Shown: piece by piece, positions 1 to 5,780 of the stretch
Position numbering within the stretch: the stretch's first letter is position 1
Layout of the letters: each line of letters begins with the position of its first letter
Assembly: GCA_900549345.1 (NCBI GenBank)
Contig: UROC01000073.1
Location: 1-9,987 of the forward strand
Reading direction: 5' to 3'
Source: an uncultured Collinsella sp.
GTDB taxonomy: Bacteria; Actinomycetota; Coriobacteriia; Coriobacteriales; Coriobacteriaceae
DNA: 9,987 nt
Notes under the pieces: generated by a model
The model's input: the letters and a program-made list of their open reading frames with translations, nothing else
Told to the model about the DNA's origin: nothing
The model's database searches: none
Program-made: the position numbers and the translations under genes

Positions 1-2166
1 GGGCTCGGGGGCGGGTTTTGCCTCAATGACGGGCTCGGGCGCGGCCTCGGCGTTGCGATAGGCACGCTCCAGCAGGGCTTCCTGCGAGTTGAAGGGTTTC
101 TCACCCTCTGCACGCTCCACGGGGACCCAGGTGCCGTCGCTCGTAAGGCTGCGGGCCTTCACGTTGTCGCGCAGCTGCATGCCCATGTACTCGTGTACCA
201 GGGCGCGGCAGGTGGGGTCGAGCACGGGGAAGGCGATCTCCACGCGGTGCTCGGTGTTGCGCGTCATCATGTCTGCCGAGCTCAGATAGATCATGTCTGA
301 GTCCACGCCAAAGGCGTAAACGCGCGCATGCTCCAAAAAGCGTCCGACGATGGAGCGCACGTGCACGTTCTCGGTCTTGCCCGGAACGCCCGGCTTGAGG
401 CACGAGATGCCGCGGATGATCATGTCTACGCGCACACCGGCACACGATGCCTCGGCAATCTTGTCGATGACCTCGCGGTCGGTAAGCGAGTTGAGCTTAA
501 AGAACACGCGGGCGGGCTCGCCGACAAGGGCACGCTGAATCTCGCGGTCCAGGCCACGCATGATGAGCGGCTTGAGGCCCACGGGTGCCACGCCCAGGAA
601 GCGGTAGTCGCCGCGCAGGTTGCCCAGCGACAGGTTGCGGAAGAACAGGTTGGCGTCCTCGCCGATACCGGGATGGGCGGTCATGAGCATAAAGTCGCTG
701 TAGAGCTTGGCCGTCTTCTCGTTAAAGTTGCCGGTGCCCAATAGCGTCAGACGCGTTAGCGCCATGCCTTCGCGATAGGTGAGCTGGCAGATCTTGGAGT
801 GGCACTTAAAGCCCTCGGAGCCGTAGATAACAGTGCAGCCGGCCTCTTCCAGACGCTCGGCCCACTCGATGTTGTTCTGCTCGTCAAAGCGCGCGCGGAG
901 CTCCATGAGCACAGTGACCTCTTTGCCGTTCTCGGCGGCATCGATCAGTGACTCGCACAGGCGGCTCTGCTTGGCCACGCGGTAGAGCGTGATGCGCAGC
1001 GAGATGCACTCGGGGTCGTAGGCTGCTTCGTGCACCAGGTCCAAGAACGGATTCATGGCCTCGTAGGGGTAAAAGAGCAGCTTGTCGTGCTGCAGCACCT
1101 GCTCGCGGATGGAACGGGACATGTCGATGGTGGGGTTGGGCTGCGGCTTAAACGGCGTAAAGAGCAGCTCGTTGCGTAGATGCTCGGGAATCTTGCCCTC
1201 AATACCAAAGACGTAGCCCAGGTCAAGGGGGATATCGCAGGTAAAGACCGAGCGGCGAGAAAGCTCGAGCGCCTTGCGAATGGTCTTGAGCGTTGGCTTT
1301 TCGAGCGAGCCCGATACGGCGAGTACCACCGGCTGCAGACGCAGGCGCTTCTTGAGGATGCGCTTCATGTGCTGGCGGTAATCCTCTTCCTCCTCGACGC
1401 CCTCGCCGTCCGGGTCGATATCGGCATTGCGAGTGACGCGGATCAGCGCGCGATCCAGCGGCTTATAGGAGCCAAAGCAGCTGTCCAGGCAGGCGAGGAT
1501 GACGTCCTCGAGCAAAATGTAGGAGTAGGTGCCGGTGGGCGAGGGGATCTCGACCACGCGGTTCATCGAGGCGGGAATCTCGATGAGGCCCAGCAGGCTC
1601 TCCTCGTCGGTGACGCCGTCCAGGCCGCAGGCCAGGTAGAGTGCACCGTTGCGCAGGTTGGGGAAGGGATGACGCGGGTCAATGACCAACGGCGAGATGA
1701 CCGGCGACACGTAGGCCTGGAAGTAGCGGGTTACAAAGGTGCGCTCCTCGGGCGTAAGCGAATCGATGCGGGCGCGGTGAACGCCCATGGTGTCGAGCTT
1801 GCCCTCGATGCTCTTAAAGATGGACTCCCATCGGGTAAGGAGCCCGGGCATTTCGGCCATGACAGCATCGACCTGTTCGGAGGCGGTCATATTGCTCTTG
1901 TTGTCGACAGGCTGTTTTTTGAGCTCTGCCAGATCGGACAGGCCGCCCACGCGCACCATGAGAAACTCGTCGAGGTTAGACTCGAAAATCGACACGAACT
2001 TTAGACGCTCGAACAGCGGAACGGTCTCGTCGAAGGCTTCGTCAAGCACACGGTTGTCAAAGCGCAGCCAGCTGAGCTCTCGGTTCTGCGTGTACGAGAA
2101 GTCGCGCGGCGGCTTACGCAGCTTTGCAGCGGCTTGCTTTTTTTCGATTTTGCTCGGCATATTCAT
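1..2166 (-). CDS. ppk1: Polyphosphate kinase 1, 3' end cut off by window edge
   Basis: PPK1 reversibly transfers the ATP gamma-phosphate onto inorganic polyphosphate (EC 2.7.4.1). The minus-strand frame is open from an ATG at 2166 to the window edge, giving 722 codons without a stop. The N-terminal signature NRELSWLRFDNRVL lies near residues 28-41 and FESNLDEFLMVRVGGL near 61-76. The catalytic half contains LRARFDEQNNIEWAERLEEAG followed by GFKCHSKI, whose His456 matches the autophosphorylated histidine of the family (E. coli His435). FLEHARVY (His613) matches the second conserved histidine, and YLSSADMMTRN follows. E. coli PPK1 has 688 residues, so the catalytic domains are essentially complete. 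The last visible 20 residues form an Ala/Pro/Glu-rich tail that continues beyond the window. A second in-frame ATG at 2160 is an equally possible start. The gene is divergent from the arginine deiminase locus. Confidence 0.95.
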   Translation of the reverse strand, partial: MNMPSKIEKKQAAAKLRKPPRDFSYTQNRELSWLRFDNRVLDEAFDETVPLFERLKFVSIFESNLDEFLMVRVGGLSDLAELKKQPVDNKSNMTASEQVDAVMAEMPGLLTRWESIFKSIEGKLDTMGVHRARIDSLTPEERTFVTRYFQAYVSPVISPLVIDPRHPFPNLRNGALYLACGLDGVTDEESLLGLIEIPASMNRVVEIPSPTGTYSYILLEDVILACLDSCFGSYKPLDRALIRVTRNADIDPDGEGVEEEEDYRQHMKRILKKRLRLQPVVLAVSGSLEKPTLKTIRKALELSRRSVFTCDIPLDLGYVFGIEGKIPEHLRNELLFTPFKPQPNPTIDMSRSIREQVLQHDKLLFYPYEAMNPFLDLVHEAAYDPECISLRITLYRVAKQSRLCESLIDAAENGKEVTVLMELRARFDEQNNIEWAERLEEAGCTVIYGSEGFKCHSKICQLTYREGMALTRLTLLGTGNFNEKTAKLYSDFMLMTAHPGIGEDANLFFRNLSLGNLRGDYRFLGVAPVGLKPLIMRGLDREIQRALVGEPARVFFKLNSLTDREVIDKIAEASCAGVRVDMIIRGISCLKPGVPGKTENVHVRSIVGRFLEHARVYAFGVDSDMIYLSSADMMTRNTEHRVEIAFPVLDPTCRALVHEYMGMQLRDNVKARSLTSDGTWVPVERAEGEKPFNSQEALLERAYRNAEAAPEPVIEAKPAPEP

Positions 2167-2177
2167 CTGTCCGTTCA

Positions 2178-2192
2178 GTCCCCGCAGGGGAC
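2178..2192 (-). promoter_or_regulatory. Perfect inverted repeat in ppk1 leader
   Basis: GTCCCC, a 3-nt loop GCA, and GGGGAC form a perfect 6-bp inverted repeat between the proposed ppk1 -10 box and its start codon. It could be a small 5'-UTR hairpin or an operator overlapping the transcription start. The structure is visible; the function is not known. Confidence 0.4.
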
Positions 2193-2195
2193 GGT

Positions 2196-2223
2196 AGCCT
2201 AACACTATTCTCTATTGTCTCAA
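2196..2223 (-). promoter_or_regulatory. Possible ppk1 promoter
   Basis: On the minus strand, TTGAGA (2223-2218) is followed after 16 bp by TAGGCT (2201-2196), about 30 bp before the ppk1 start. The -35 resembles TTGACA; the -10 keeps only the TA and final T. Another -10-like hexamer, TAAATT (2227-2222), is also present, so the assignment is weak. Confidence 0.3.
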
Positions 2224-2253
2224 TTTAGTCGACTTGCGGCACGGACGTATTGT

Positions 2254-2284
2254 GCGAACGGTATCTTTACCTACTTCTAACGCT
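2254..2284 (-). promoter_or_regulatory. Distal LytTR-like repeat pair, copy 1
   Basis: On the minus strand, AGCGTTAGA (2284-2276) and ACCGTTCGC (2262-2254) lie 13 bp apart. They match the LytTR half-site consensus [TA][AC][CA]GTTN[AG][TG] at 7 and 8 of 9 positions. The pair corresponds to the better conserved one at 5391-5420 upstream of arcA copy 2. It points toward ppk1 and away from arcA. The rest of the region 2202-2569 is AT-rich, shows no convincing coding sequence, and holds a few weak short inverted repeats (for example 2294-2314 and 2334-2350). Confidence 0.35.
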
Positions 2285-2569
2285 GACGAGCCGAAGCACT
2301 AACGCCCGGTGCTTTGAGTAAGCGATCTATATCCTCACTCAACTGGTGAGAATGTATGAATAAGAATGATAGCAAGCTGAATATAATCGAATGTAGGTCG
2401 AATCGAGGGCAAGCATCATTTATATGCAGAAAACCGTTTTCGCTATGCAATTTTGAATCATGGATAACTTTGAGTGTTTCGTCTTGAATTACTAGAAAAA
2501 AATAACGTTTACCTAGGAAAATCTGCTTTACGAAACTGAAGTGCATCATGGGGGAATCATATGCGATAT

Positions 2570-2599
2570 ACCGTTCATCGCACTTTGCTGACCGTTCGG
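2570..2599 (+). promoter_or_regulatory. Proximal LytTR-like direct repeats, arcA copy 1
   Basis: ACCGTTCAT (2570-2578) and ACCGTTCGG (2591-2599) are direct repeats with a 12-bp gap, a 21-bp repeat period or two helical turns. Both match the published LytTR half-site consensus [TA][AC][CA]GTTN[AG][TG] at all nine positions, and LytTR regulators such as AgrA, VirR and ComE bind paired repeats 12-13 bp apart. The pair ends 8 bp before the proposed -35 hexamer, where an activator would contact RNA polymerase. The same arrangement stands upstream of arcA copy 2. Regulator identity is inferred, since no regulator gene is in the window. Confidence 0.6.
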
Positions 2600-2607
2600 G
2601 GGCGAGG

Positions 2608-2636
2608 TGGAATTGCGGGTGGTTTTTGGATATAAC
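2608..2636 (+). promoter_or_regulatory. Putative arcA copy 1 promoter
   Basis: TGGAAT (2608-2613) and TATAAC (2631-2636) are separated by 17 bp. The -10 is good and the -35 poor, as expected for an activator-dependent promoter. The TTTTGGATATAA core and the GGTGGAA around the -35 are conserved upstream of arcA copy 2 with the same spacing. It predicts a 5' leader of about 75 nt. Confidence 0.5.
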
Positions 2637-2683
2637 GAGAGCTGTCAGCAAGCAGCGTCCCATACGGAGGGGCGCTGATACAT

Positions 2684-2701
2684 TCGGCCAGTAAGGCCCG
2701 A
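2684..2701 (+). promoter_or_regulatory. Leader hairpin before arcA copy 1 ribosome binding site
   Basis: TCGGCC (2684-2689) pairs with GGCCCGA (2695-2701), with one bulged C and a 5-nt loop. It ends three bases before GAAAGG. The copy 2 leader keeps the hairpin with one extra base pair and a different loop, which supports a real RNA structure. It may stabilise the transcript or influence initiation. Confidence 0.45.
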
Positions 2702-3961
2702 AAGAAAGGTAGGAGGCCATGACGAAAGGTCTGCACGTGCCTTCCGAGATCGGCAAGCTCAGGAAGGTCTGCCTGCACCGTCCCGGCGACGAGCTCCTCA
2801 ACCTGCCGCCCGACGAGCTCGAGCGACTCCTGTTCGACGACGTCCCGTTCCTTGAGGTCGCGCAGCAGGAGCACGACACCTTCGCCCAGATCCTGAGGGA
2901 CCAGGGCGTGGAGGTGCTCTACCTCGAGAACCTCGTCGCAGAGGTGTTCGACCAGGTCCCCGGCGCCCGCGCCGAGTTCACCGACCAGTACATCGCCGAG
3001 GCAGGCATCCGCGGCCAGCACATGCCGCAGATCGTCCGCGAGAAGCTGGACTCCATCGAGGACAACCTCGAGTTCGTCAAGAAGACCATGGCCGGCATGA
3101 CCAAGGCCGAGATCGACATGCCCCTCACGGCGTCCACGACCCTCGACTCCCTGGTCAACTCCGAGTCCGAGTCCGACCTGATCATCGACCCGATGCCCAA
3201 CCTCTACTTCACCCGCGACCCGTTCGCGGTCGTCGGCGAGGGCGTCAACCTCAACCGCATGTACTCGGTCACCCGCAACCGCGAGACCCTGTACGGCAAG
3301 TACGTCTTCAAGTACCACCCCGACTACAAGGACGTCTCGCTGTACTTCCGCCGCGACTGCCAGTTCCACACCGAGGGCGGCGACGTGCTGAACATCAACG
3401 AGAAGACCCTCGCCGTCGGCATCTCCCAGCGCACCCAGGCAGCCGCCATCGACGTCATGGCCCAGAACATCTTCTGGAACTCCGACTCCAAGGTCGAGCG
3501 CATCCTGGCCTTCGACATCCCCGTCTCGCGCGCCTTCATGCACCTCGACACGGTCTTCACCCAGATCGACGTCGATAAGTTCACGATCCACCCCGCCATC
3601 ATGGGCACCCTGCGCGTCTACGAGCTGACCGCCGGCAAGAACCCGGGCGACGTGAACATCCGCCTGATCGAGGACACCCTCGAGCACGTCCTGGAGGACG
3701 CCACCGGCGTCGACCAGGTCAAGCTGATCCCCTGCGGCGGCGGCGACCCGATCGCGGCCTCCCGCGAGCAGTGGAACGACGGCTCCAACACCCTGTGCGT
3801 CGAGCCCGGCAAGATCTGCGTCTACGCCCGCAACACCGTCACCAACGACGTGCTGTACAAGGAGGGCCTGGACCTTCTCGTCGTGCCCTCCGCCGAGCTC
3901 TCCCGCGGCCGTGGCGGCCCGCGCTGCATGAGCATGCCCTTCTGGCGCGAGGACCTCTAAG
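2695..3961 (+). repeat. Long direct repeat, copy 1 (arcA plus 24-bp leader)
   Basis: By base-by-base reading this block is identical to 5774-7040, an offset of 3079 bp. It starts within the leader hairpin, covers the whole arcA gene, and ends one base after the stop codon. The flanks diverge abruptly at both ends. There are no terminal inverted repeats, target-site duplications or transposase, so it is not an insertion sequence. Confidence 0.9.
2719..3960 (+). CDS. arcA: Arginine deiminase, copy 1
   Basis: This cytoplasmic enzyme hydrolyses L-arginine to citrulline and ammonia (EC 3.5.3.6), the first step of the ADI pathway. At 413 residues it has the usual family length. All catalytic positions are visible: Asp167 in LYFTRDP, Glu219 in HTEGGDV, His275 and Asp277 in FMHLDTVF, and the nucleophile Cys403 in RGGPRCMSMPF near the C-terminus. 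The start follows GAAAGG (9-nt spacing) and an AGGAGG only 2 nt from the ATG. The coding sequence is identical to arcA copy 2. Its codons end almost always in C or G, more strictly than arcT, arcB or the transporter gene. It has its own promoter and probable LytTR-type activator site, and is followed by three hairpins, the last a terminator ahead of arcT. Confidence 0.97.
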   Translation: MTKGLHVPSEIGKLRKVCLHRPGDELLNLPPDELERLLFDDVPFLEVAQQEHDTFAQILRDQGVEVLYLENLVAEVFDQVPGARAEFTDQYIAEAGIRGQHMPQIVREKLDSIEDNLEFVKKTMAGMTKAEIDMPLTASTTLDSLVNSESESDLIIDPMPNLYFTRDPFAVVGEGVNLNRMYSVTRNRETLYGKYVFKYHPDYKDVSLYFRRDCQFHTEGGDVLNINEKTLAVGISQRTQAAAIDVMAQNIFWNSDSKVERILAFDIPVSRAFMHLDTVFTQIDVDKFTIHPAIMGTLRVYELTAGKNPGDVNIRLIEDTLEHVLEDATGVDQVKLIPCGGGDPIAASREQWNDGSNTLCVEPGKICVYARNTVTNDVLYKEGLDLLVVPSAELSRGRGGPRCMSMPFWREDL

Positions 3962-3968
3962 GTTTTCA

Positions 3969-4015
3969 AAGACCCGTACAGGTCTTACTACAAACATCTA
4001 GCTGCCATTAGATGT
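3969..4015 (+). other. Two small hairpins downstream of arcA copy 1
   Basis: AAGACC (3969-3974) pairs with GGTCTT (3981-3986), and ACATCTA (3994-4000) with TAGATGT (4009-4015). They lie between the arcA stop and the strong terminator at 4021. They may protect the mRNA 3' end, but no family is recognised. Confidence 0.35.
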
Positions 4016-4020
4016 CTCCC

Positions 4021-4060
4021 AATGGGACGGTGCGGTTCTTTCGCACCGTCCCATTCATGT
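4021..4060 (+). terminator. Rho-independent terminator after arcA copy 1
   Basis: A perfect 14-bp stem (AATGGGACGGTGCG, 4021-4034, with its complement at 4042-4055) closes a 7-nt loop, followed by CATGTTTATT. The T-tract is interrupted, so some read-through into arcT is possible. The stem is AT-rich at its base and may also work on the opposite strand. Confidence 0.75.
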
Positions 4061-4095
4061 TTATTGACGCTAAATTAAGATCAGATAAGGTGGCC

Positions 4096-5220
4096 ATGGA
4101 TATCAAGACAATTGGCGTTGAGGATTGGCTCAACGTTTGGGAGAAGAGTGCTACCTGGGATATCGCTCAGTCGACGATCTCGTCGCTGACCATGGGTGAG
4201 CTTCGCGCACTGGACGAGCAGGACGGTGCCACGTTCTACGAGCGCCTGGATTGCGAGAAGATGAACTACGGCTGGATCGAGGGATCGCCGGAATTTAAGG
4301 CCGCGGTCGCCAAGCTGTATCGTCGCGATGTCAATCCCGATCACATTCTGCAGACCAATGGCTGCACGGGCGCCAACCTCAACGCCATCATGGCCGTTGT
4401 GGAGCTCGGCGATCACGTGATTGCCGAGTGGCCTACCTATGCGCCGCTCTACGAGATTCCGCGTACGCTGGGTGCCGAGGTCGAGTATTGGGAGCTTCGC
4501 GAGGAGCTCGGCTGGAAGCCCGATATCGATGAGCTCAAGCGCTTGGTGCGCCCCAACACCAAGCTCATCTGCATCAATAACGCATCGAACCCCATCGGTA
4601 CGGTGCTCGATGCCGATATGCTCGGGCAGATTGCCGAGATTGCCCGTTCGGTGGGCGCCTACGTGCTGTGCGACGAGGTGTATCTGCCGCTCGAGAACAC
4701 CGAGTCCTTTATGTCGATGGCCGACGTGTACGAGAGGGCCATTGTCGCCAACTCGTTGTCGAAGACCTATTCGACGCCTGCGGCCCGCGTGGGCTGGGTC
4801 CTGGCCGACGAAGAGGTGTCCAACCGCATCCGTACCTATCGCGATTACACCATGATCTGCGGCGGCGTGTTCAACGACGCCCTGGCGACCTACGTGCTCG
4901 AGCACAAGGATAAGATCCTTGAGCGCAACCGTAAGATCGTGTTTGGCAACCGTGATATCGCTCAGGCATGGATCGATACGCAGAGCCGCGTCTCTTGGAC
5001 GGCGCCGCAGGGCGTATCCACCTCGTTTATCCAGCTGGATATTCCCGAGGACGATGAGGAGTTCTGCAAGCGCCTGTTGGCCGAGAGGGGAGTGCTGCTG
5101 GTTCCCGGCAGCCGCTTTGAGCTTCCCTGCGGCGCGCGTCTGGGCTACTGCGCGAGCGAAGACGTTCTTCGCGAGGGCCTGAGGCTTCTGGGCGAGGCGC
5201 TGGCCGAGTTCGATCGGTAG
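4096..5220 (+). CDS. arcT: PLP-dependent class I/II aminotransferase, ArcT-like
   Basis: This is a 374-residue fold-type I PLP enzyme. Visible hallmarks are TNGCTGANLNAI (cofactor phosphate region), NNASNPIGTVL, Asp193 in CDEVYLP (pyridine nitrogen contact), the Schiff-base Lys223 in NSLSKTYSTPAARVGW, and Arg348 in CGARLGYC (substrate carboxylate). An ATG at 4012 opens the same frame, but it lies inside the hairpin region; the ATG at 4096, preceded by AAGGTGG, gives a normal N-terminus (MDIKTIGVEDW). Aminotransferase-like arcT genes are known inside ADI operons of lactic acid bacteria, and the position between two arcA copies supports that name. Substrate is unknown; arginine, ornithine or citrulline are guesses. 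Related folds include capreomycidine-synthase-like enzymes. Codon use is more mixed than in arcA. Expression may come from read-through or a local promoter I cannot place. Confidence 0.85.
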   Translation: MDIKTIGVEDWLNVWEKSATWDIAQSTISSLTMGELRALDEQDGATFYERLDCEKMNYGWIEGSPEFKAAVAKLYRRDVNPDHILQTNGCTGANLNAIMAVVELGDHVIAEWPTYAPLYEIPRTLGAEVEYWELREELGWKPDIDELKRLVRPNTKLICINNASNPIGTVLDADMLGQIAEIARSVGAYVLCDEVYLPLENTESFMSMADVYERAIVANSLSKTYSTPAARVGWVLADEEVSNRIRTYRDYTMICGGVFNDALATYVLEHKDKILERNRKIVFGNRDIAQAWIDTQSRVSWTAPQGVSTSFIQLDIPEDDEEFCKRLLAERGVLLVPGSRFELPCGARLGYCASEDVLREGLRLLGEALAEFDR

Positions 5221-5274
5221 CCCCTTGAGGCTTTCGAGGTCCTAAACCTTACTGGGCCCTCGATGTACCGAATG

Positions 5275-5310
5275 CAGACCCGCTCCCTTTGGGGCGGGTC
5301 TGTTTGTCTT
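5275..5310 (+). terminator. Rho-independent terminator after arcT
   Basis: CAGACCCGC (5275-5283) pairs with GCGGGTCTG (5294-5302), extendable by a T-G and two C-G pairs to a CTTT loop. The stem is followed by TTTGTCTTT. It ends the arcT transcript and separates it from the second arcA promoter. Confidence 0.88.
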
Positions 5311-5390
5311 TACCGCCGAAAAAGTCAAGTTGTTACAAATAGAGACGTAAAACAGACGGGGTATCCGAGGGGCCGTATACTGAGCTTCCG

Positions 5391-5420
5391 GTGAACGGTA
5401 TCCAACGTCTGGTAAACGGT
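5391..5420 (-). promoter_or_regulatory. Distal LytTR-like repeat pair, copy 2
   Basis: On the minus strand, ACCGTTTAC (5420-5412) and ACCGTTCAC (5399-5391) are separated by exactly 12 bp. Each matches the LytTR half-site consensus at 8 of 9 positions. The pair points away from arcA copy 2, and no divergent gene lies on that side, so it may be an auxiliary or looping site. The remainder of 5311-5648 is AT-rich with no convincing gene. Confidence 0.45.
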
Positions 5421-5601
5421 AGCCTGGTTGCTAAAAATGAATAGGACGAACTTTTTTCTGAATAAAACTCAAAATGGTTGAGACATAGCAAGAATTGCGA
5501 ATTCTATTCATACCTTTGCGTGAAATATGCAAATTGAGGGTGGTTTAAGAAAGATTAGTTCCACTTGAGTTTCCGGTTAAAAAAGCGTTTAAGCACGTAG
5601 A

Positions 5602-5625
5602 TACACTTTATTACGTCAAAGTGTA
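5602..5625. promoter_or_regulatory. 24-bp perfect inverted repeat upstream of arcA copy 2
   Basis: TACACTTT (5602-5609) and AAAGTGTA (5618-5625) flank an 8-bp spacer. The total length and symmetry suit a dimeric helix-turn-helix regulator. The homologous segment upstream of arcA copy 1 (about 2523-2545) keeps only part of the symmetry, so this may be an input specific to copy 2. No regulator family can be named. Confidence 0.4.
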
Positions 5626-5648
5626 CCATGCGTGAAGTATATGTGTAT

Positions 5649-5678
5649 GCCGTTCACCCCTCATAAAAAACCGTTCGG
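5649..5678 (+). promoter_or_regulatory. Proximal LytTR-like direct repeats, arcA copy 2
   Basis: GCCGTTCAC (5649-5657) and ACCGTTCGG (5670-5678) are direct repeats with a 12-bp gap. The second matches the LytTR consensus at all nine positions, the first at seven. Position relative to the promoter is the same as upstream of arcA copy 1, and surrounding bases have diverged while the CCGTTC cores are kept. Confidence 0.58.
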
Positions 5679-5686
5679 GGGCAAGG

Positions 5687-5715
5687 TGGAAGTATGGGCT
5701 GATTTTGGATATAAA
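5687..5715 (+). promoter_or_regulatory. Putative arcA copy 2 promoter
   Basis: TGGAAG (5687-5692) and TATAAA (5710-5715) are separated by 17 bp, aligning with the arcA copy 1 promoter. Over the 49 bp starting at the second CCGTTC, a hand alignment of the two copies gives 38 identical positions, with matches concentrated in the repeat, the -35 region and the -10. It probably drives arcA copy 2 and, by read-through, arcB. Confidence 0.52.
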
Positions 5716-5759
5716 TATGTCGTCAGCAATAACGCCTCACACGGAGGGGCGCTAACGAA

Positions 5760-5780
5760 TCGGCCCTGACAAGGGCCCGA
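5760..5780 (+). promoter_or_regulatory. Leader hairpin before arcA copy 2 ribosome binding site
   Basis: TCGGCCC (5760-5766) pairs with GGGCCCGA (5773-5780) with one bulged C and a 6-nt loop TGACAA. Compared with copy 1 it gains a C-G pair by matched changes on both arms. It sits directly before the ribosome binding region. Confidence 0.45.

Noticed and set aside
1180..2004. A 274-codon plus-strand frame inside ppk1
   Set aside because: It is a shadow of the minus-strand PPK1 frame, which carries all family motifs; the shadow has no recognisable domain.
2170..2178. Lone LytTR half-site match (TCCGTTCAG) in the ppk1 leader
   Set aside because: It fits the degenerate 9-mer consensus, but has no partner 12-13 bp away; by chance several single matches are expected in 10 kb.
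2353..2368. ArgR-box-like AT-rich sequences such as ATGAATAAGAATGAT
   Set aside because: Only half of the palindromic ARG box is recognisable, it is far from the promoter, and no equivalent appears at the aligned place upstream of arcA copy 2.
4012..4095. Extended arcT start at 4012
   Set aside because: The extra 28 codons run through the terminator hairpin and would encode part of the inverted repeat; the ATG at 4096 has a ribosome binding site and a family-like N-terminus.
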